From Patagioenas fasciata (taxonomy: Eukaryota; Chordata; Aves; Columbiformes; Columbidae), in assembly GCF_037038585.1 (NCBI RefSeq), contig NC_092560.1:85669549-85733548 (forward strand): a stretch of DNA of 64,000 nucleotides. The letters run 5' to 3'. The notes beneath the pieces were generated by a model. The model worked only from the letters and a program-made list of their open reading frames with translations. It made no database searches and was not told the DNA's origin. Positions 1 through 10,335 of this stretch are shown here, piece after piece. A program made the position numbers and the translations under genes. How positions within the stretch are numbered: position 1 is the first letter of the stretch; each line of letters begins with the position of its first letter.

Positions 1-480
1 TGAAAGGTGCGACGTACGGAGCTCCATCATTTGCCACCAGAACTCCAAATCACAGAGACAACGTTGCTGTGCAGCTGCTAAGGACAGTGTGTGTCTCAGG
101 TAGAGTAACGTCCTTTGTGCTCTGTGTGCGTGTTCCTCCCTTGAAACGAAGGTGCGCTGCCCGGAGTTTCACGTTCCGTGTGGTACCTGCTGGGCTGAGT
201 CTCCTCCCTACGCTCGCCCGTTTTAGCCACGTCTCTGCTCCAGCCCAGTTCGGGAGCAGAGTGGGTCGTCACTGACTGCAGGGCGGTTGCACCTTCTTCA
301 AGCTGCTAACACAGGAGGATGAATTTGGCTTTCTGCTCACATCACACATTCAGATACTGGGCAAGTTGTGTATCTCCTTCAAAAAAGAAACACTGTCAAG
401 GGGCTGACAGAGCGTGAGTTTCACAACACAACAAACCAACTCTGCTAGGCTTACATCGTTTTGGTAGTGCATAGCATGTT

Positions 481-1321
481 TCACTTAATCCCGTCATTGC
501 AGGTCTCTTCTAGAGCCTCCATTGTCAAATCTTGCTGGTTATTCACCCAATTTCCTTTCCTAACTGTCTTCCCTTTTCCCTTAGCGTTTTGAGAAGCTTG
601 ATCCTGGGGTGTCTGGGGGTTGCCAGCTGACAAAATGACATTGCTGTGGCCTTGCTGAGAACAGGTGTCCCTGTGAGCCACCTCCCGGGAGCAGAGCTGA
701 AGTTGAAAGGCGGCCTGAAAGCCCCGGTGAGAGTTTTCGTTAAAGAAACCGGAGATGATGGGGTTGACGCTGCTATTGAAAAAGGCCAGCCGGTGAGCAA
801 AGGGATAGATATAAATGTGAAAGAACTGCAACTGGACATCTGAAAGGTTGACATAGTCAGAAAGCATCATCAGAGTCCACAAGGGAAGCCAGGAGAGGGT
901 GAAAAGCAAAACCACAATAATGAGCATTTTGATTACTCTTTGTTTCTTCTTTGACGTGCTGTGCCATCGCTCCTGGCTGTGCTTTCCCACCGTGGGCATC
1001 GCAGTGTTGAAGAGAGCAATGCTTATCCTGGCGTACATGATAACAGTGAGCGACAGGGGAGCCAGATAGATGTTCGCAAAGAGAACTGTTGTGTAGATCT
1101 TTCTCATTCCTGGGTCAGGCCAGTCCTCTCGGCACCAGTATACGGGGCGGGTTTCGTTGCCGTAGCCGAGGATCACCCTGAAATGTTTCTCTTCTTGTAC
1201 GTGCAGCATGACGGCAGAAGGACGCGTGATTGCGATGGCCAGAATCCAAGTGACGGCTATGATGATGACTGCAGTTGAAACGGTCAGCTTCTGCTCGAAC
1301 GGATGAACGATGCAGCGAAAC
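481..1321 (-). pseudogene. NPFFR2: NPFFR2-like receptor, last-exon fragment, detached copy
   Basis: Translation matches the C-terminal half of neuropeptide FF receptor 2, a Gq/Gi-coupled plasma-membrane receptor for RFamide peptides. The exon opens at 1321, directly after a splice acceptor (TTTGCTGCAG on the minus strand), with [10 protein letters not shown], the residues that normally follow the DR of TM3. It then covers TM4, the ECL2 YWCREDW with the disulfide cysteine, TM5 ([12 protein letters not shown]), TM6 with SWLP, TM7 and a C-tail ending [12 protein letters not shown]. The intron sequence before the exon shows it is not a retrocopy. No exon for TM1-3 is visible upstream. TM7 reads NPIIS instead of NPxxY, and the usual Trp of AHWL is Arg, so a working receptor is unlikely. 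The frame is open for about 280 codons to the stop at 481. Open frames also run upstream into the intron (an ATG at 1392), but I treat that as chance. Confidence 0.88.
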
Positions 1322-2130
1322 CTGCAGCAAAGATATCCGGCGACATACGTAGAGAAGCTGTTTAAGGAACGCTCACTCAAACAGGCAAGCATACGTTCGC
1401 TTCTTCAATTGCATGCTTTTTAAACAGATTAAACATGATACTCCAGTTGTTGGAAGCTGTGCTGTTGCTGGAAAAGTTACCATCGTGCGTTGCAAAGGGC
1501 CTCAGAAGGGAAACACTGATCCGGAAACTGGAAATAAGTTAGCAGATGCCAGTGTGAAACCAGCCACCGAAAGGACAGAGACCGATACAAAAGCCACACC
1601 TCTGATCCCAGGTGGCTGTCTCCTCCAGCCAACATCAGGAAACCGCAACAAAGAGGATAAGAAATTAATAGGAGATTTATAGCCGAATTAGAATTAGGGT
1701 CCAAAGAAGCTGTCACTGGTGACGGGAGAGCAGTGGTACCTCGCAGCGCAAGGAGCTGATGCGCTCTGTTACGATTAGGTGAAAAGGTAAGAGTGAATTT
1801 ATAAACTGTTTGCGAAGGAGTGACCCAGCAATGTGAAATGTGTCTAGAAAACCATCATCTTAATACTGTATACAGGGTATAAATAAGAACAATTGGACGA
1901 GGGAAATGTCCCAGGACAACACTGGCAAATAGGGTTCTCCAAGCTGCCTAGAAAAGAGGGGTATGGCTATTGGGTGGCACTCAGAGCAGCTCCCTTCTCA
2001 GGTTGGCCAGGAGCATTCCCGTGCCGGGGGGCGGCTGCCGGCCTGTGGGCCGGGGGCTGCGGCTGTTTGGGGCGCTGCCCCCGCTTTGTTTTCCTAGGGG
2101 AGCCCCCCGCCGCTTTTTGGGGGTTGTGGT

Positions 2131-2176
2131 ACGTGCACGTGTAAATGACACAATGAGAGTAAATGACACAATGAGC
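2131..2176 (+). promoter_or_regulatory. Palindrome ACGTGCACGT plus 18-bp direct repeat
   Basis: A perfect 10-bp palindrome (2131-2140) abuts two head-to-tail copies of GTAAATGACACAATGAGA/C (2141-2158, 2159-2176), each with an AP-1/CRE-like TGACACA core. The same block lies near 46386, 54959 and 63538. In unit 1 the palindrome is broken (ACGTTCACGT) and one core reads TGACGCA. Regulatory role is inferred from motif form only. Confidence 0.4.
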
Positions 2177-2341
2177 TGCCTGTCGGGGCCGTTTCCCTCG
2201 TGTCGCGTGACGGTGTCACTTGTGGCGCCCCAGCGTGAGCAGGGGCCGGCGATGCGGGTGGGGGATGCGGGGGTCAAAAGGGAGTCCCCCTGAAAAGAGG
2301 GGGTCACAGTCCAAACGTGCCTGAAAATTCCCGGGGGAGGA

Positions 2342-2353
2342 GAACACGTGTTC
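2342..2353 (+). promoter_or_regulatory. 12-bp palindrome GAACACGTGTTC with E-box core
   Basis: A perfect inverted repeat centred on CACGTG, kept in the later units. It lies between the G-rich block and the AT-rich block of the unit. A bHLH binding site is possible but not shown. Confidence 0.35.
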
Positions 2354-2439
2354 GACCTGTAAACACGAGTGTGGGAATTGCAAACAGAGAAATCTGTCCT
2401 TGGTATTTATATATTGCAGGATGGCATTCACATGTCTAT

Positions 2440-2800
2440 CAAATGCTTTTATATCAACGCCCTTTTCTACTCTATTATATAAAGGATTTTTAGAATGTAA
2501 AAAATTCCTGTTGATGGTTTTAAAAATACCAATATCTTGTCTATATGTAAATTAAAAAATGAAGGACTCGAAAATGAGAAAAAATTATATAGAAAGCAAT
2601 TTAAAATAGAGAAAAGTGTGAGTAGGTAGAGCTACCTGTAATGACTGTGCGTTACATAATCTAAACGGATATTAAATATCATCTCTATGTATTCACTCAT
2701 ACCCGTGTACGTATTTTTTTAATAAGTGCAAATAGATATCTCCGTCTAAACCTAGGTAATTGTAAATATGTCAGAATCTGTAGATCTGGAAAGATCCTGA
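2440..2800. other. AT-rich block of the array unit
   Basis: AT-rich, gene-free stretch with recurring TAAACGGATATT and AAATAGATATC-like words. It resembles the degenerate repeat at 14780-15130. Copies lie at about 46695-47055 and 55265-55630. No open frame of note. Confidence 0.5.
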
Positions 2801-3041
2801 AGCAATGCGGGGCTGTGGGCCCGACGTCCGCTTCCTGCGGCAGGCGAGAGAGCGAGCCCCTCTCTCCGGGTGGCGAAGGCTCCCTCTGCGCGGCGTGCGG
2901 CGGGCCGGGGGCCAACGTGCGCGGCGGGGTCCGTGCGCGTATCCTGGAGCGGGACGGCTGCCTGGCGAGCGAGCCAGCGAGGCTCCATGTCCCCGAAGCC
3001 TCGTCTCGTAGGAGCCCTGACACCCCACCGTGTTCTCCTAG

Positions 3042-3153
3042 GCTGAGGACGGCCGAGCGCCCCGAGTTACCGGAGAGGAAGGGAGGAGAGAAGGAGACGG
3101 GAGCGTCTGAGCTGTTAGAAGCCTCCTGGCAGCCACCGAAAGCGAGAGCCGCT
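3042..3153 (+). other. 112-bp exon candidate (array type), first copy
   Basis: Bounded by an acceptor (GTTCTCCTAG, ending 3041) and a strong donor (GCT then GTGAGT, from 3154). One plus frame is open across it (…LRTAERPELPERKGG…) and the upstream GC-rich DNA is also open in that frame. CpG-rich DNA is often open by chance, and no domain is recognisable. It may be an exon of a non-coding transcript. Five copies with the same boundaries occur in the window. Confidence 0.45.
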
Positions 3154-3189
3154 GTGAGTCCCTGGCCCTCGGGGCCTCGTCCCCAGCTT

Positions 3190-3600
3190 GTGTGTCCTGG
3201 TGCCTCCCTGCCCCTCCGTCTCCTTTTTCCCCACGCTTTCTCTGGCCCGTTCTTTTCCCTGCCATTAGTTTCCTCTCTGTGTCTGTATGTGCTGCTCTGT
3301 CTCTTTCCTTCCTCCCTCCCTTCGCCGTCTCTCTCTCTGTGCCTTTGTCGTGCTCGGCGTTGCCGGCTTTCTTCATTCCGTACGGCACTGTTCCCGTCCT
3401 CGTTCACGTTCTGAGCCTTTGTGCTGCCCCCCGCCCCGTTTTTTTTCTCTCTTTTTATTTTCTTTTTTCCTGTCCTCCGTCTCTCCGCAGGGCTCCTCAT
3501 TCCTCTCTTTCTTCCTCCAAGCCCCTGTGTTCCCCGCGGTCTCTCGCTCTGCCATCGTTTTTGCCTGTTGCCCTCTCTCTTGCTTCCCGTTGATAGGAGG
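3190..3600 (+). repeat. Pyrimidine-rich tract of the array unit
   Basis: About 400 bp of C/T-rich DNA (runs such as CCTTCCTCCCTCCCTTC and TCTCTCTCTCTG). Copies lie near 41750-42150, 47450-47850 and 56025-56425, with a diverged relative at 13063-13300. The tract is open in several plus frames as a low-complexity artefact. It could form triplex or act as a strong polypyrimidine stretch; no gene is supported. Confidence 0.6.
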
Positions 3601-3689
3601 AACAAAAATCTTTTAGAAAGCCCTTGGCATAAGGCAGCAAGACCAGGCCTAACGGAACAGAAACCTAACAGAGAAACACTAGCTCTGTA

Positions 3690-4150
3690 GGGACTGGAGG
3701 TGGGGCAAAGCGGGATGTCCTTGGCTCGCAGGCTGGGAAAATGGGACGTTCCACTAAATGGAGAAGGAGCTACTTGAGTAGCAGCACAAAATGACAGCGG
3801 GCGTGCTCAAGACATGAGGTCGAGGAGCCGACACCGGGGCAGGGGGCACCGGGCTGCAGGGGCACCGGGGACCGCTGGAGACCCTTGATGGACACTGGCA
3901 TACCAGAGATGGACTGCCAGCGAAGGGTGGGGTTATGGAAAGAACTTCTGTTTAATGCACTAACTAAGCGGTAGAAGCAAATGAATATGCAATAGGTGTA
4001 TGTAAAGAATACCAAGAAGCGTGAATCACACGTACGCTCAAATACAGGGGCCATCCTCTGAGCGTGCGGTGCGCTGTATTGAAATTGCCCGCCGTTTAAC
4101 ACTTTCAGAACAGCGTTAGAGAGTCTTTTTTGCCGACTTTTTGGTATCTC
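3690..4150 (+). mobile_element. Solo LTR-like retrovirus fossil, detached unit
   Basis: The end near 4091-4150 matches the LTR end at 6450-6530 (shared words TTTAACACTTTCA, CAG(C/T)GTTA and GCCGACTTTT). The part before it has the AT-rich, TATA-like look of an avian LTR U3. The left limit is approximate. It is a broken remnant, carried as part of the unit rather than as an independent insertion. Family is probably avian class II, the same family as the pol remnant of blocks D1 and D2. Confidence 0.5.
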
Positions 4151-4731
4151 TCCGCGTCCCGTGGTTCCTCGCCGTGTCCCCGTGTCCCGCTCCCTGCCCG
4201 TGGTCGCGTTCCTCTCTGTCCCGTTGACCGTGCCGGGTTTTTTTCCTCCGTCTCCGCGCCGCTGCCGCCGCGCCGATTTGTTTCTTTCTGTGCCCTGTTC
4301 CTGGTGCTCTTCCGGCCTCTTTTCCTCTGTCCCCCCTGCTGCTTTGATCTCTGCCTTGTTTTTTCAGAGCCCTGTCCCTTTTTTCTCTTCTCGCTTTTGA
4401 AGAGAAGCTGCCAAGTTAACGTATACTGCGATGAAGTTATAGAAGGTGTACCCGTCATTAACCAGTTGACATGAGGTAAATGCTTTCTGACCGCCTGCAC
4501 GATGAGGGGATATTTTTCACCTTTTAGATCCTTCTGCACGACAAGAGGGAGATGGAAGGTTAAGTAACACGTTGTTTAGAAGCTGAGAGCTTAGTTTATA
4601 TTTGACTAATAATTAACAGATGTATTGTCAGCGAGAAACTAAACGATTATAACTAACATCGTCAAATGAAATAAAGAACGAGGCTTAGCAGTGCTGCTGA
4701 CTCTGCCGTCCCGTTTCTTTCCCCGTTTCAG

Positions 4732-5190
4732 GCGGTGAGCCAGCCGGAGGACCCGCTCTGTCCGGCTGCAGGGCCCGTGGAGCCGAGGACTCTCTTGGCG
4801 CACCCCGGGGATGTCTCTGGAGCTGGGTACCGGAATTGTTTTGTTTTGGAGACGGTGGGATAAACTTGGAGTACAACTTGTGAGGGCGGTGTGTCGTGGG
4901 TAGGTTTGAGTATTATCTGTGGAGTACTGCTGTAGGTGTTAATAGTTATTTGCTCGTATTTGTTACAAGATGAGCCGTGTCGTTCCGTGTGACGCGTAAT
5001 GGGAGGACGGCGTAGTAGCGGTATTCTGAAAAAGAGCCCGTTAGGGTGTATTTTAGGTCACAGGAAAGAGATTGAGGAACCACCTGGTGATAATATGAAT
5101 AGAGCAACCTTGATGAAATCTTGTGAGCAGAGGCCATTGTATAAATTGGACAAGGAAGGAAAGCCTGTGCGCAAAGCGCGGTGCTGCACC
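4732..5190 (+). mobile_element. Retroviral leader and gag start fossil, detached unit
   Basis: From about 4999 the plus strand encodes a short gag matrix-like N-terminus (opening MGGRRSSGILKK, then CEQRPLYKLD), preceded by leader-like DNA. It is broken: only the beginning of gag is present before unrelated sequence. The leader here is shorter by 444 bp than in the array units. Family probably avian class II. It has no capacity of its own. Confidence 0.55.
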
Positions 5191-5499
5191 CGGAAGGAGG
5201 CGAACCTGTGAGGAAGAGTGATCGAGAAGGAGGGTTGGAGCGCACCTGTGAGTCAAGAGGGCCCCAGAAAGAAGACACGGGTGGTGGAACCACAGGTCAG
5301 GAGAGCTCAAGGAAGGAGAAAGGTGATTGGGGCAGTATGGGTTTTTCTAGCTCACGCGCTAATGGAAACAGTTTGGATAATAAAAGAAATGTATTCAAAA
5401 CCAATAATTAAAGGCAGGGAATGTTTATATGCTATGTATTGGATAGACCTGAAGGTGTATTTGTTCCTACAACAAAGGTGAAGTTACAATGGTAATTAA

Positions 5500-6450
5500 C
5501 TGAAGATGTGAATTTCCAGATTGCATTGGCAACATACGCAGGGAACATATCAGTTTATTACCCTCAACATAAACTGTGGGCTGAAATTGGTAATTTACCG
5601 TTGTATGGCAAGTGCTGCTGTCAGCAATGACAAGACTGAATTTACCGATGCCTCTGGTTGCTCACGTAAAGTTGTAATTACATGGCTAAACTCAGATACC
5701 CAGTGTTGCAAACACAAGGTAGAAAAAGGAGACCAAGGGTCAAACAAGTTCTTGAGCTGACAGCTGTTAGGATCGCTTTTGAGTGTTCTGTAATGAGCCT
5801 TTGAATGTTGTAACTGACTCATTATGCAGCTGGCATACTTAACCGCCTGGAAGCTTCTTTTCTTAAGGAAGAGGATAATCCTCTTTTGATGGCTGGATTG
5901 AGAATGCTATGGTTCCTAATAAATCATAGACGTCATGGTTTTTATGCAGCGCACATCCGCTCTCGCGCTGCCCTTCCAGGACCTCTTGTGGAAGGCAATA
6001 GGAGGGCCGATGCACGAGCTGTGCCGCTTACTGTGCCTAAAGCCTTGGAGCAAGCTAAATTATCACATAAACTCTTTCACCAGAATGCAAAGTCGTTAAA
6101 ACGACAATTTCAAATTACAACGGATCAGGCCAGGAGCGTTCTTATGTCCTGCCCTGATTGCCAACAGTCGGCACCCGTGCCATCCAAAGAGGGTGTTAAT
6201 CCAGGAGGGATTACTGACAAGTACGGCCAGCTGATGTAACGCGTTGTTCTGAATTGGGTAAATACGTATGTGTTTCTGTAGACGCTCATTCCAGATTTCT
6301 CGTTGCGGCTGCACGCACTGGTGAAAGAGCACGGGACGTCTGTAAACAGTGGTTGGCGTGTTTTGCTGTTTCAGGAGTTCCAGGATATGTAAAACCAGAG
6401 GAAAGCGGAACGCACGCTGGATTAGAGGAGCGATCCCCCGAGTGCCCAGC
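5500..6450 (+). mobile_element. Endogenous retrovirus pol remnant (RNase H and integrase), D1
   Basis: Plus-strand segments resemble retroviral pol. Around 5600-5760 is an RNase H-like stretch with the TDASG word. Around 5890-6240 is the connection and zinc-binding N-terminus of integrase, with spaced histidines (LSHKLFHQ) followed by CPDC. A piece of the integrase core with VSVDAHSRF follows from about 6254. The element is broken and incomplete: no full gag, protease or reverse transcriptase is present. The HHCC arrangement and overall look suggest a class II avian element. The insertion is old, while the copying into block D2 is recent. Confidence 0.75.
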
Positions 6451-6551
6451 GCGCCGTAATAAAAGTGCCTGCTTTTTAACACTTTCAAAACAGTGTTAAA
6501 GAGTCTGTTTGCCGACTTTTCGGTATCGTTTTCTGGCGACGAGGATGGGAT
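6450..6551 (+). mobile_element. LTR end with tRNA-Ser-type primer binding site, D1
   Basis: A poly(A) signal (AATAAA) near 6460 and R/U5-like DNA are followed at 6534-6551 by TGGCGACGAGGATGGGAT, the exact complement of the 3' end of tRNA-Ser(GCT). That is the form of a retroviral primer binding site. Position directly after an integrase remnant and ahead of leader-like DNA means an LTR here is flanked by pol on one side and a leader on the other, as in tandem or recombined elements. Fossil, not functional. Confidence 0.7.
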
Positions 6552-7620
6552 AATCTGCCTGACCTCCCGTGGACCCCAGGATCTCTGGGACCTTGTGCCG
6601 GCACCGGGGAATTCCCGGAAGGGATCACGGATCCTCGGGCCAGCTCGGGACGTGGGTAAAACCCCATCAATGAGATAAGGCACTTTCATAGTCTGGTTTG
6701 TTTGCAGGCTGCCTGCGCGAGACGTGGGCGACACCAGCGCGTTGGGTCTGTGCATTTTGGTAAATTGGGTAAATTAAAAAGAAATAAAAAAACAAAGAGG
6801 AAAATGAGAAAACAATAAATAAAAGAGAAAAACGAGGGAATAGTAATTTGGTAAAGGTACCTTTAGTGATTTTGCTGTTTGTGCCTTAGCAATTGTATGA
6901 TTGTTTGTGTCTTTAGTGATTTGTTGTTGTTGTTACTTGTGTCTTGGGTGATTTTGTAGTCCAATACTTATGGTTCACCAATTGTCTGTTATTGTGATTG
7001 TGAAATAGGTAGTGGACAATGGACAGGAGCGATTCGGAAGAAATCCCCCCCGGGCTGTGTTTTGTGACATTGGAAAAGGATCGTTTGACTCCCTAGGGAA
7101 CAGCAACCAGGGAATATTGTAATTAATGGTGGCCACTGTAAATAATATTAATATGCTGCACAGGTCTGGGTGGGTATACCCGAAATGTGTAGTATAGTAA
7201 TGCACTACATGTAATATATAATGAGATATGTTTTAAATCATATATTGTCTATTATATAATGCATATTACACAGTACAAAATGTTACATACGCATTGTATT
7301 TGAAAAAGGACAATCAGGGAAAGAAATTGAAACCAGTAAAAGGTTTGTTGACGAACAGATATTGGTGTAGAATACACAGAGAACATTAGATCAGGATTGT
7401 CCCTTGGTGAATGCAGGGTGGCATCCTAATGTCCTTATATCGGGGGACAGGCTGAATTGGTATGGACAGTGCATTTTATACGGGATTGGACACGCTGTGC
7501 CTAAAGCTGTAAATACGCCAAAGCCTTCTGAGATAAAACAGGATCGTCTGTGCCTCATTTGCTACACCCCTTTATCTGTTTCCCAAATTACGATTTAGAC
7601 TGTATTTACCATTGTAAAAA
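6552..7620 (+). mobile_element. Retrovirus-derived leader and unassigned remnant, D1
   Basis: Leader-like DNA with a perfect GGGAATTCCC palindrome (6607-6616) is followed by A-rich DNA and then short protein-like stretches near 7010-7190 and 7404-7598. I cannot assign these to gag or env with confidence. A copy lies at 35400-36470. Broken fossil. Confidence 0.4.
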
Positions 7621-8450
7621 TAAAGCTTTCCCCCTTTAATTTTTGTCATGTATTGGAGCCCGTCCTACCTAAACTGTAGAAAAGACAGCAGCCATGTGTA
7701 TTTTTAAATAAAGATTAAATCAAGTCTGCTAGCTCATTATCTTTAAGCGTTCTACTGTGATCACCTCCCTCCCAAGGTTTTGTGTCTATTGTATCAGGGC
7801 CTGACACCCACGGCCACAGTGGATGAATCGCCATGGGCACAGCACCAGGACCCGCTTGTTGGTGTCCAGGGTATCCACTCCAGCAGACACTGTTAGTAAA
7901 AGAGCACATCATGGAACTGGAGAACCATCTAATTGTGTCATTATACACATTCACTGCTCTTTTTTCTGCTTTATACCCCTGGTAGCTTTTTAAAATGGCA
8001 CAGTTTGAAAAGGATTTCTGTTTTGGCCCTGCACACGGAGGCTGATTTTCCTTTTCTAGGGCCTCCCACCCGGTTCACCGCACCCGTGTGATCACTGCGC
8101 TGCACGTGGGCAAAATCAGCTGTGCCCTGTGTTTCTCCCGTAAAATAGTAAGAACGCTAATACAATCGTGCCAGGAACTACCTTCACTGTGAATATTTGA
8201 AGGAACCCACTGCTAATGTATTGTTAATGGGTACTTGCATTGTGGATTAGATGCAACAAAAATCCATACTTTCTTTTATCCTTTGCTGTACAGGAGGTGG
8301 TTGAACTTTTCTATAGCAGATTCAATCACCTGTTGTAAAGTGAGATGGTCGTCTCCTGTGAGGAAGCAGGGTAGATTTACCCATGCTCTATAAGCACCAT
8401 GGATGAGCTATATAGAGTAACAGCTTAAAAACAAACCAACCAGCAACAAG
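7621..8450 (-). other. Unassigned fragment, probably old element DNA on the minus strand
   Basis: Gene-free as far as can be told. Minus-strand stretches near 8290-8400 (with CFLTGDDHLTLQQ) and 7715-7954 look protein-like, but neither has a recognisable domain or clean ends. It is followed by A-rich DNA at 8425-8505. Copied at 36470-37298. Confidence 0.3.
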
Positions 8451-9190
8451 AAGCTAACGATCAAAACAACAAAAGGAAAAAAAACCCAAACAAACCAACC
8501 CAAAAGCGCAGAGGCTCCTGAACGCCCCCTCTCAGTGCTGTGATGTCCGTTTCCAGGGAGCCCGTGGGGTGTCCCCACAACCGCAGACACAGGTGACCCG
8601 GCTGGGTGGTGCCAGCAGAGAACAGTTGGTGTGACCCAGCCCGCTGCGCTGCCCTGGGAAAGCCGGGGACAAAGGGCCGGGCCGGGGCATGGGGAGGTTG
8701 GTTCCAGCTCACGGATCAGCTCACAGCGACTGCGGAAACAGCCCCGAGCCGGGACGGGCCCGGCCGTGTGCTCCTGTCCCCCGCCGCGGGGTCCTGGCTC
8801 TGGACGTCGTTGCACAGGATCGTTTGAGAACCGTTCCTGAAGGATGCGCAGCGCCCAGAGCAGCAGCGCCTGCCCGGCTGCTGCTCAGCCGAGGGTAAAG
8901 GGCTGGAACTGACCCTGTAACAGCAGCAGAGCTGCCGCAGCTGCGGGCGAGCCGAGTTACTGCTGCAGACAAGACACGGGGCACAGGGAGAGGCAATGTA
9001 TTTTATTAGGATAGAAGGCATCTTTAGGAAAAAAACACATTTTAGCAATGTCGGGCTATTATCTTTTATCAGTGTGTCTGCCATGTGCGCGGCTCTGGGA
9101 AAGCGCGTTCGGGGAGCTCGGGCTGCCCACGGGTCAAGAAAAAGCGCCCGCGCTGCGGGGCCCGGGGGCGCTGCGTGACCGCGCTCGGTG

Positions 9191-9223
9191 CTGCCGTCTG
9201 GTGGCCACAGCCCGGAACTGCAG
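9191..9223 (-). promoter_or_regulatory. Two-part CTCF-like site 1
   Basis: On the minus strand TGCAGTTCC (upstream module form TGCAGTNCC) is followed by the core-like CCACCAGACGGCAG. The core matches CCASYAGRKGGCRS at all but one position. Best-matching site in the window. Confidence 0.6.
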
Positions 9224-9644
9224 CTGGGGAGCGGCGCCCGGTGCCCGTGCCGCGGGTAAGAGGGGGGCGCTGCCGCTGCGACCGAGGTCGTGCCCGTCAG
9301 AAAGGGGGGGGCAGCGGTCGGACGAGCCGCCGGGAAAAAAAGAGGCGCCCGGCTCTCCCGGGGCGGCCCCGCTGCGAGAGGAACGGGCGAGGCGGCAGCA
9401 GGAGGCGGCGGCGTCTCCTCAGTCCCGGGCACAGGGGAGAGAAACCTGCCGGCTGGAGCTCCTTACGGCTCTCTCTGTTCACAATGAATTTAAGGGTAGG
9501 TGACCACCCGCCCCGCTTGTCAGCGTAAAGCAAAGGAGCGCGGTTTGTTGTTTCCTTTCAAACGCGGCTGCTTGAAGCCGCGCGGGCAAAGGGCGTGGGG
9601 GGCCCGGCAGGGCGGAGAGCAGACGGGTGAGGGTGCAGAGCGGG

Positions 9645-10335
9645 CCAATCAGATGGCGCGGGAAGGCTGGGGGGGGGCGGATCGCTGATAGGCTACCAAG
9701 GTACGTCAATTGCCATTCTGTCCGCCAATCAGATTGCCGGAGGGGCGGGTGTCGGAGGCTCCGTACTGCGCATGAGCAAACTGCGAGTACTGATGGGCCA
9801 AGAGAATGATGATTGACTTGTCTTCGGCAGCCAATCGTGTTGCGGAAAGGGGCGGGTGCTGCTCTCTCCCTACTGCGCCTGCCCTCACTGCGAGCTCTGA
9901 TAGGCGGAGAAAATGGTGATTGACGTGCCTAGGCAGGCTATCATTTTGCCGGAGGGGCGGGCGTTGCGGGCCTCTGGGCGCCGGACGGAGCATCCAATAG
10001 GAGGACAGCGTGGTGGGGTGGAAAGCAGCCAATCAGCGCGGGTCCTGGCGAGCGGGTCCGTGGTGTCTCGGGGTGGGTACCGGGAATTAACGGGAACGGG
10101 GGTCGGGGCGGCTGCGGAGCGGTTGCTGCAACCGGCACCCGGGGACCTGGAGGCAGTCGGCTCAGGGCAGCCCTTCGTGAGGTCCCCGGAGGCGGCAGAA
10201 AGGAAGGAGACGACAGAAAGGCAGAGGGGGCCTCCGGCCGCGGAGGTCTCCGGGGCGCGGCAGGTGTCGGTGCCCGCGGAGCCCGGCGGGACGGTGGGAG
10301 AGTGCGAGGGGAACGGAGCGGCGAAAGAGGCGGCA
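9645..10335 (+). promoter_or_regulatory. Modular CCAAT/GC-box promoter with first-exon donor, D1
   Basis: Five CCAAT boxes (9645, 9725, 9831, 9994, 10029) alternate with GGGGCGGG boxes (9742, 9849, 9954). The stretch 9725-9937 is two ~107-bp modules in tandem, each running CCAAT, GC box, TACTGCGC(A/C)TG, CTGCGAG, TGATTGAC; partial modules lie on both sides. There is no TATA box, as is usual for CpG-island promoters. A strong donor (GGCAG then GTGAGT) at 10335/10336 makes a plus-strand transcript with a first exon ending there likely. The exon is open in one frame but unrecognised, so coding status is unknown. Confidence 0.65.

Larger units (their letters stand above)
1..5193 (+). repeat. Detached, truncated copy of the 8.57-kb macrosatellite unit
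   Basis: Base 1 matches base 44256, and the match runs colinearly through the NPFFR2-like exon, the GC-rich segment, the LTR piece and the gag start, ending at the junction near 5193 where the next segment begins. The offset is 44254-44255 bp up to 4822 and 44698 bp after it, because this copy lacks a 444-bp stretch present in the array (49077-49520). At the right edge two bases (GG) are shared by both flanks. It is separated from the main array by the ~37-kb insert that carries the two duplicated blocks. The left end is cut by the window, so it may itself belong to another array. Confidence 0.9.

Noticed and set aside
2697-3605. 302-codon minus-strand frame opposite the pyrimidine tract, repeated in the array
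   Set aside because: It is the complement of a C/T-rich tract and so reads as Lys/Arg/Glu-rich low complexity; no recognisable protein, and splice-like sites lie on the opposite strand.
3421-3690. Hydrophobic Phe/Leu-rich plus-strand frames suggesting membrane proteins
   Set aside because: Produced by T/C-rich simple sequence; not in a plausible gene context.
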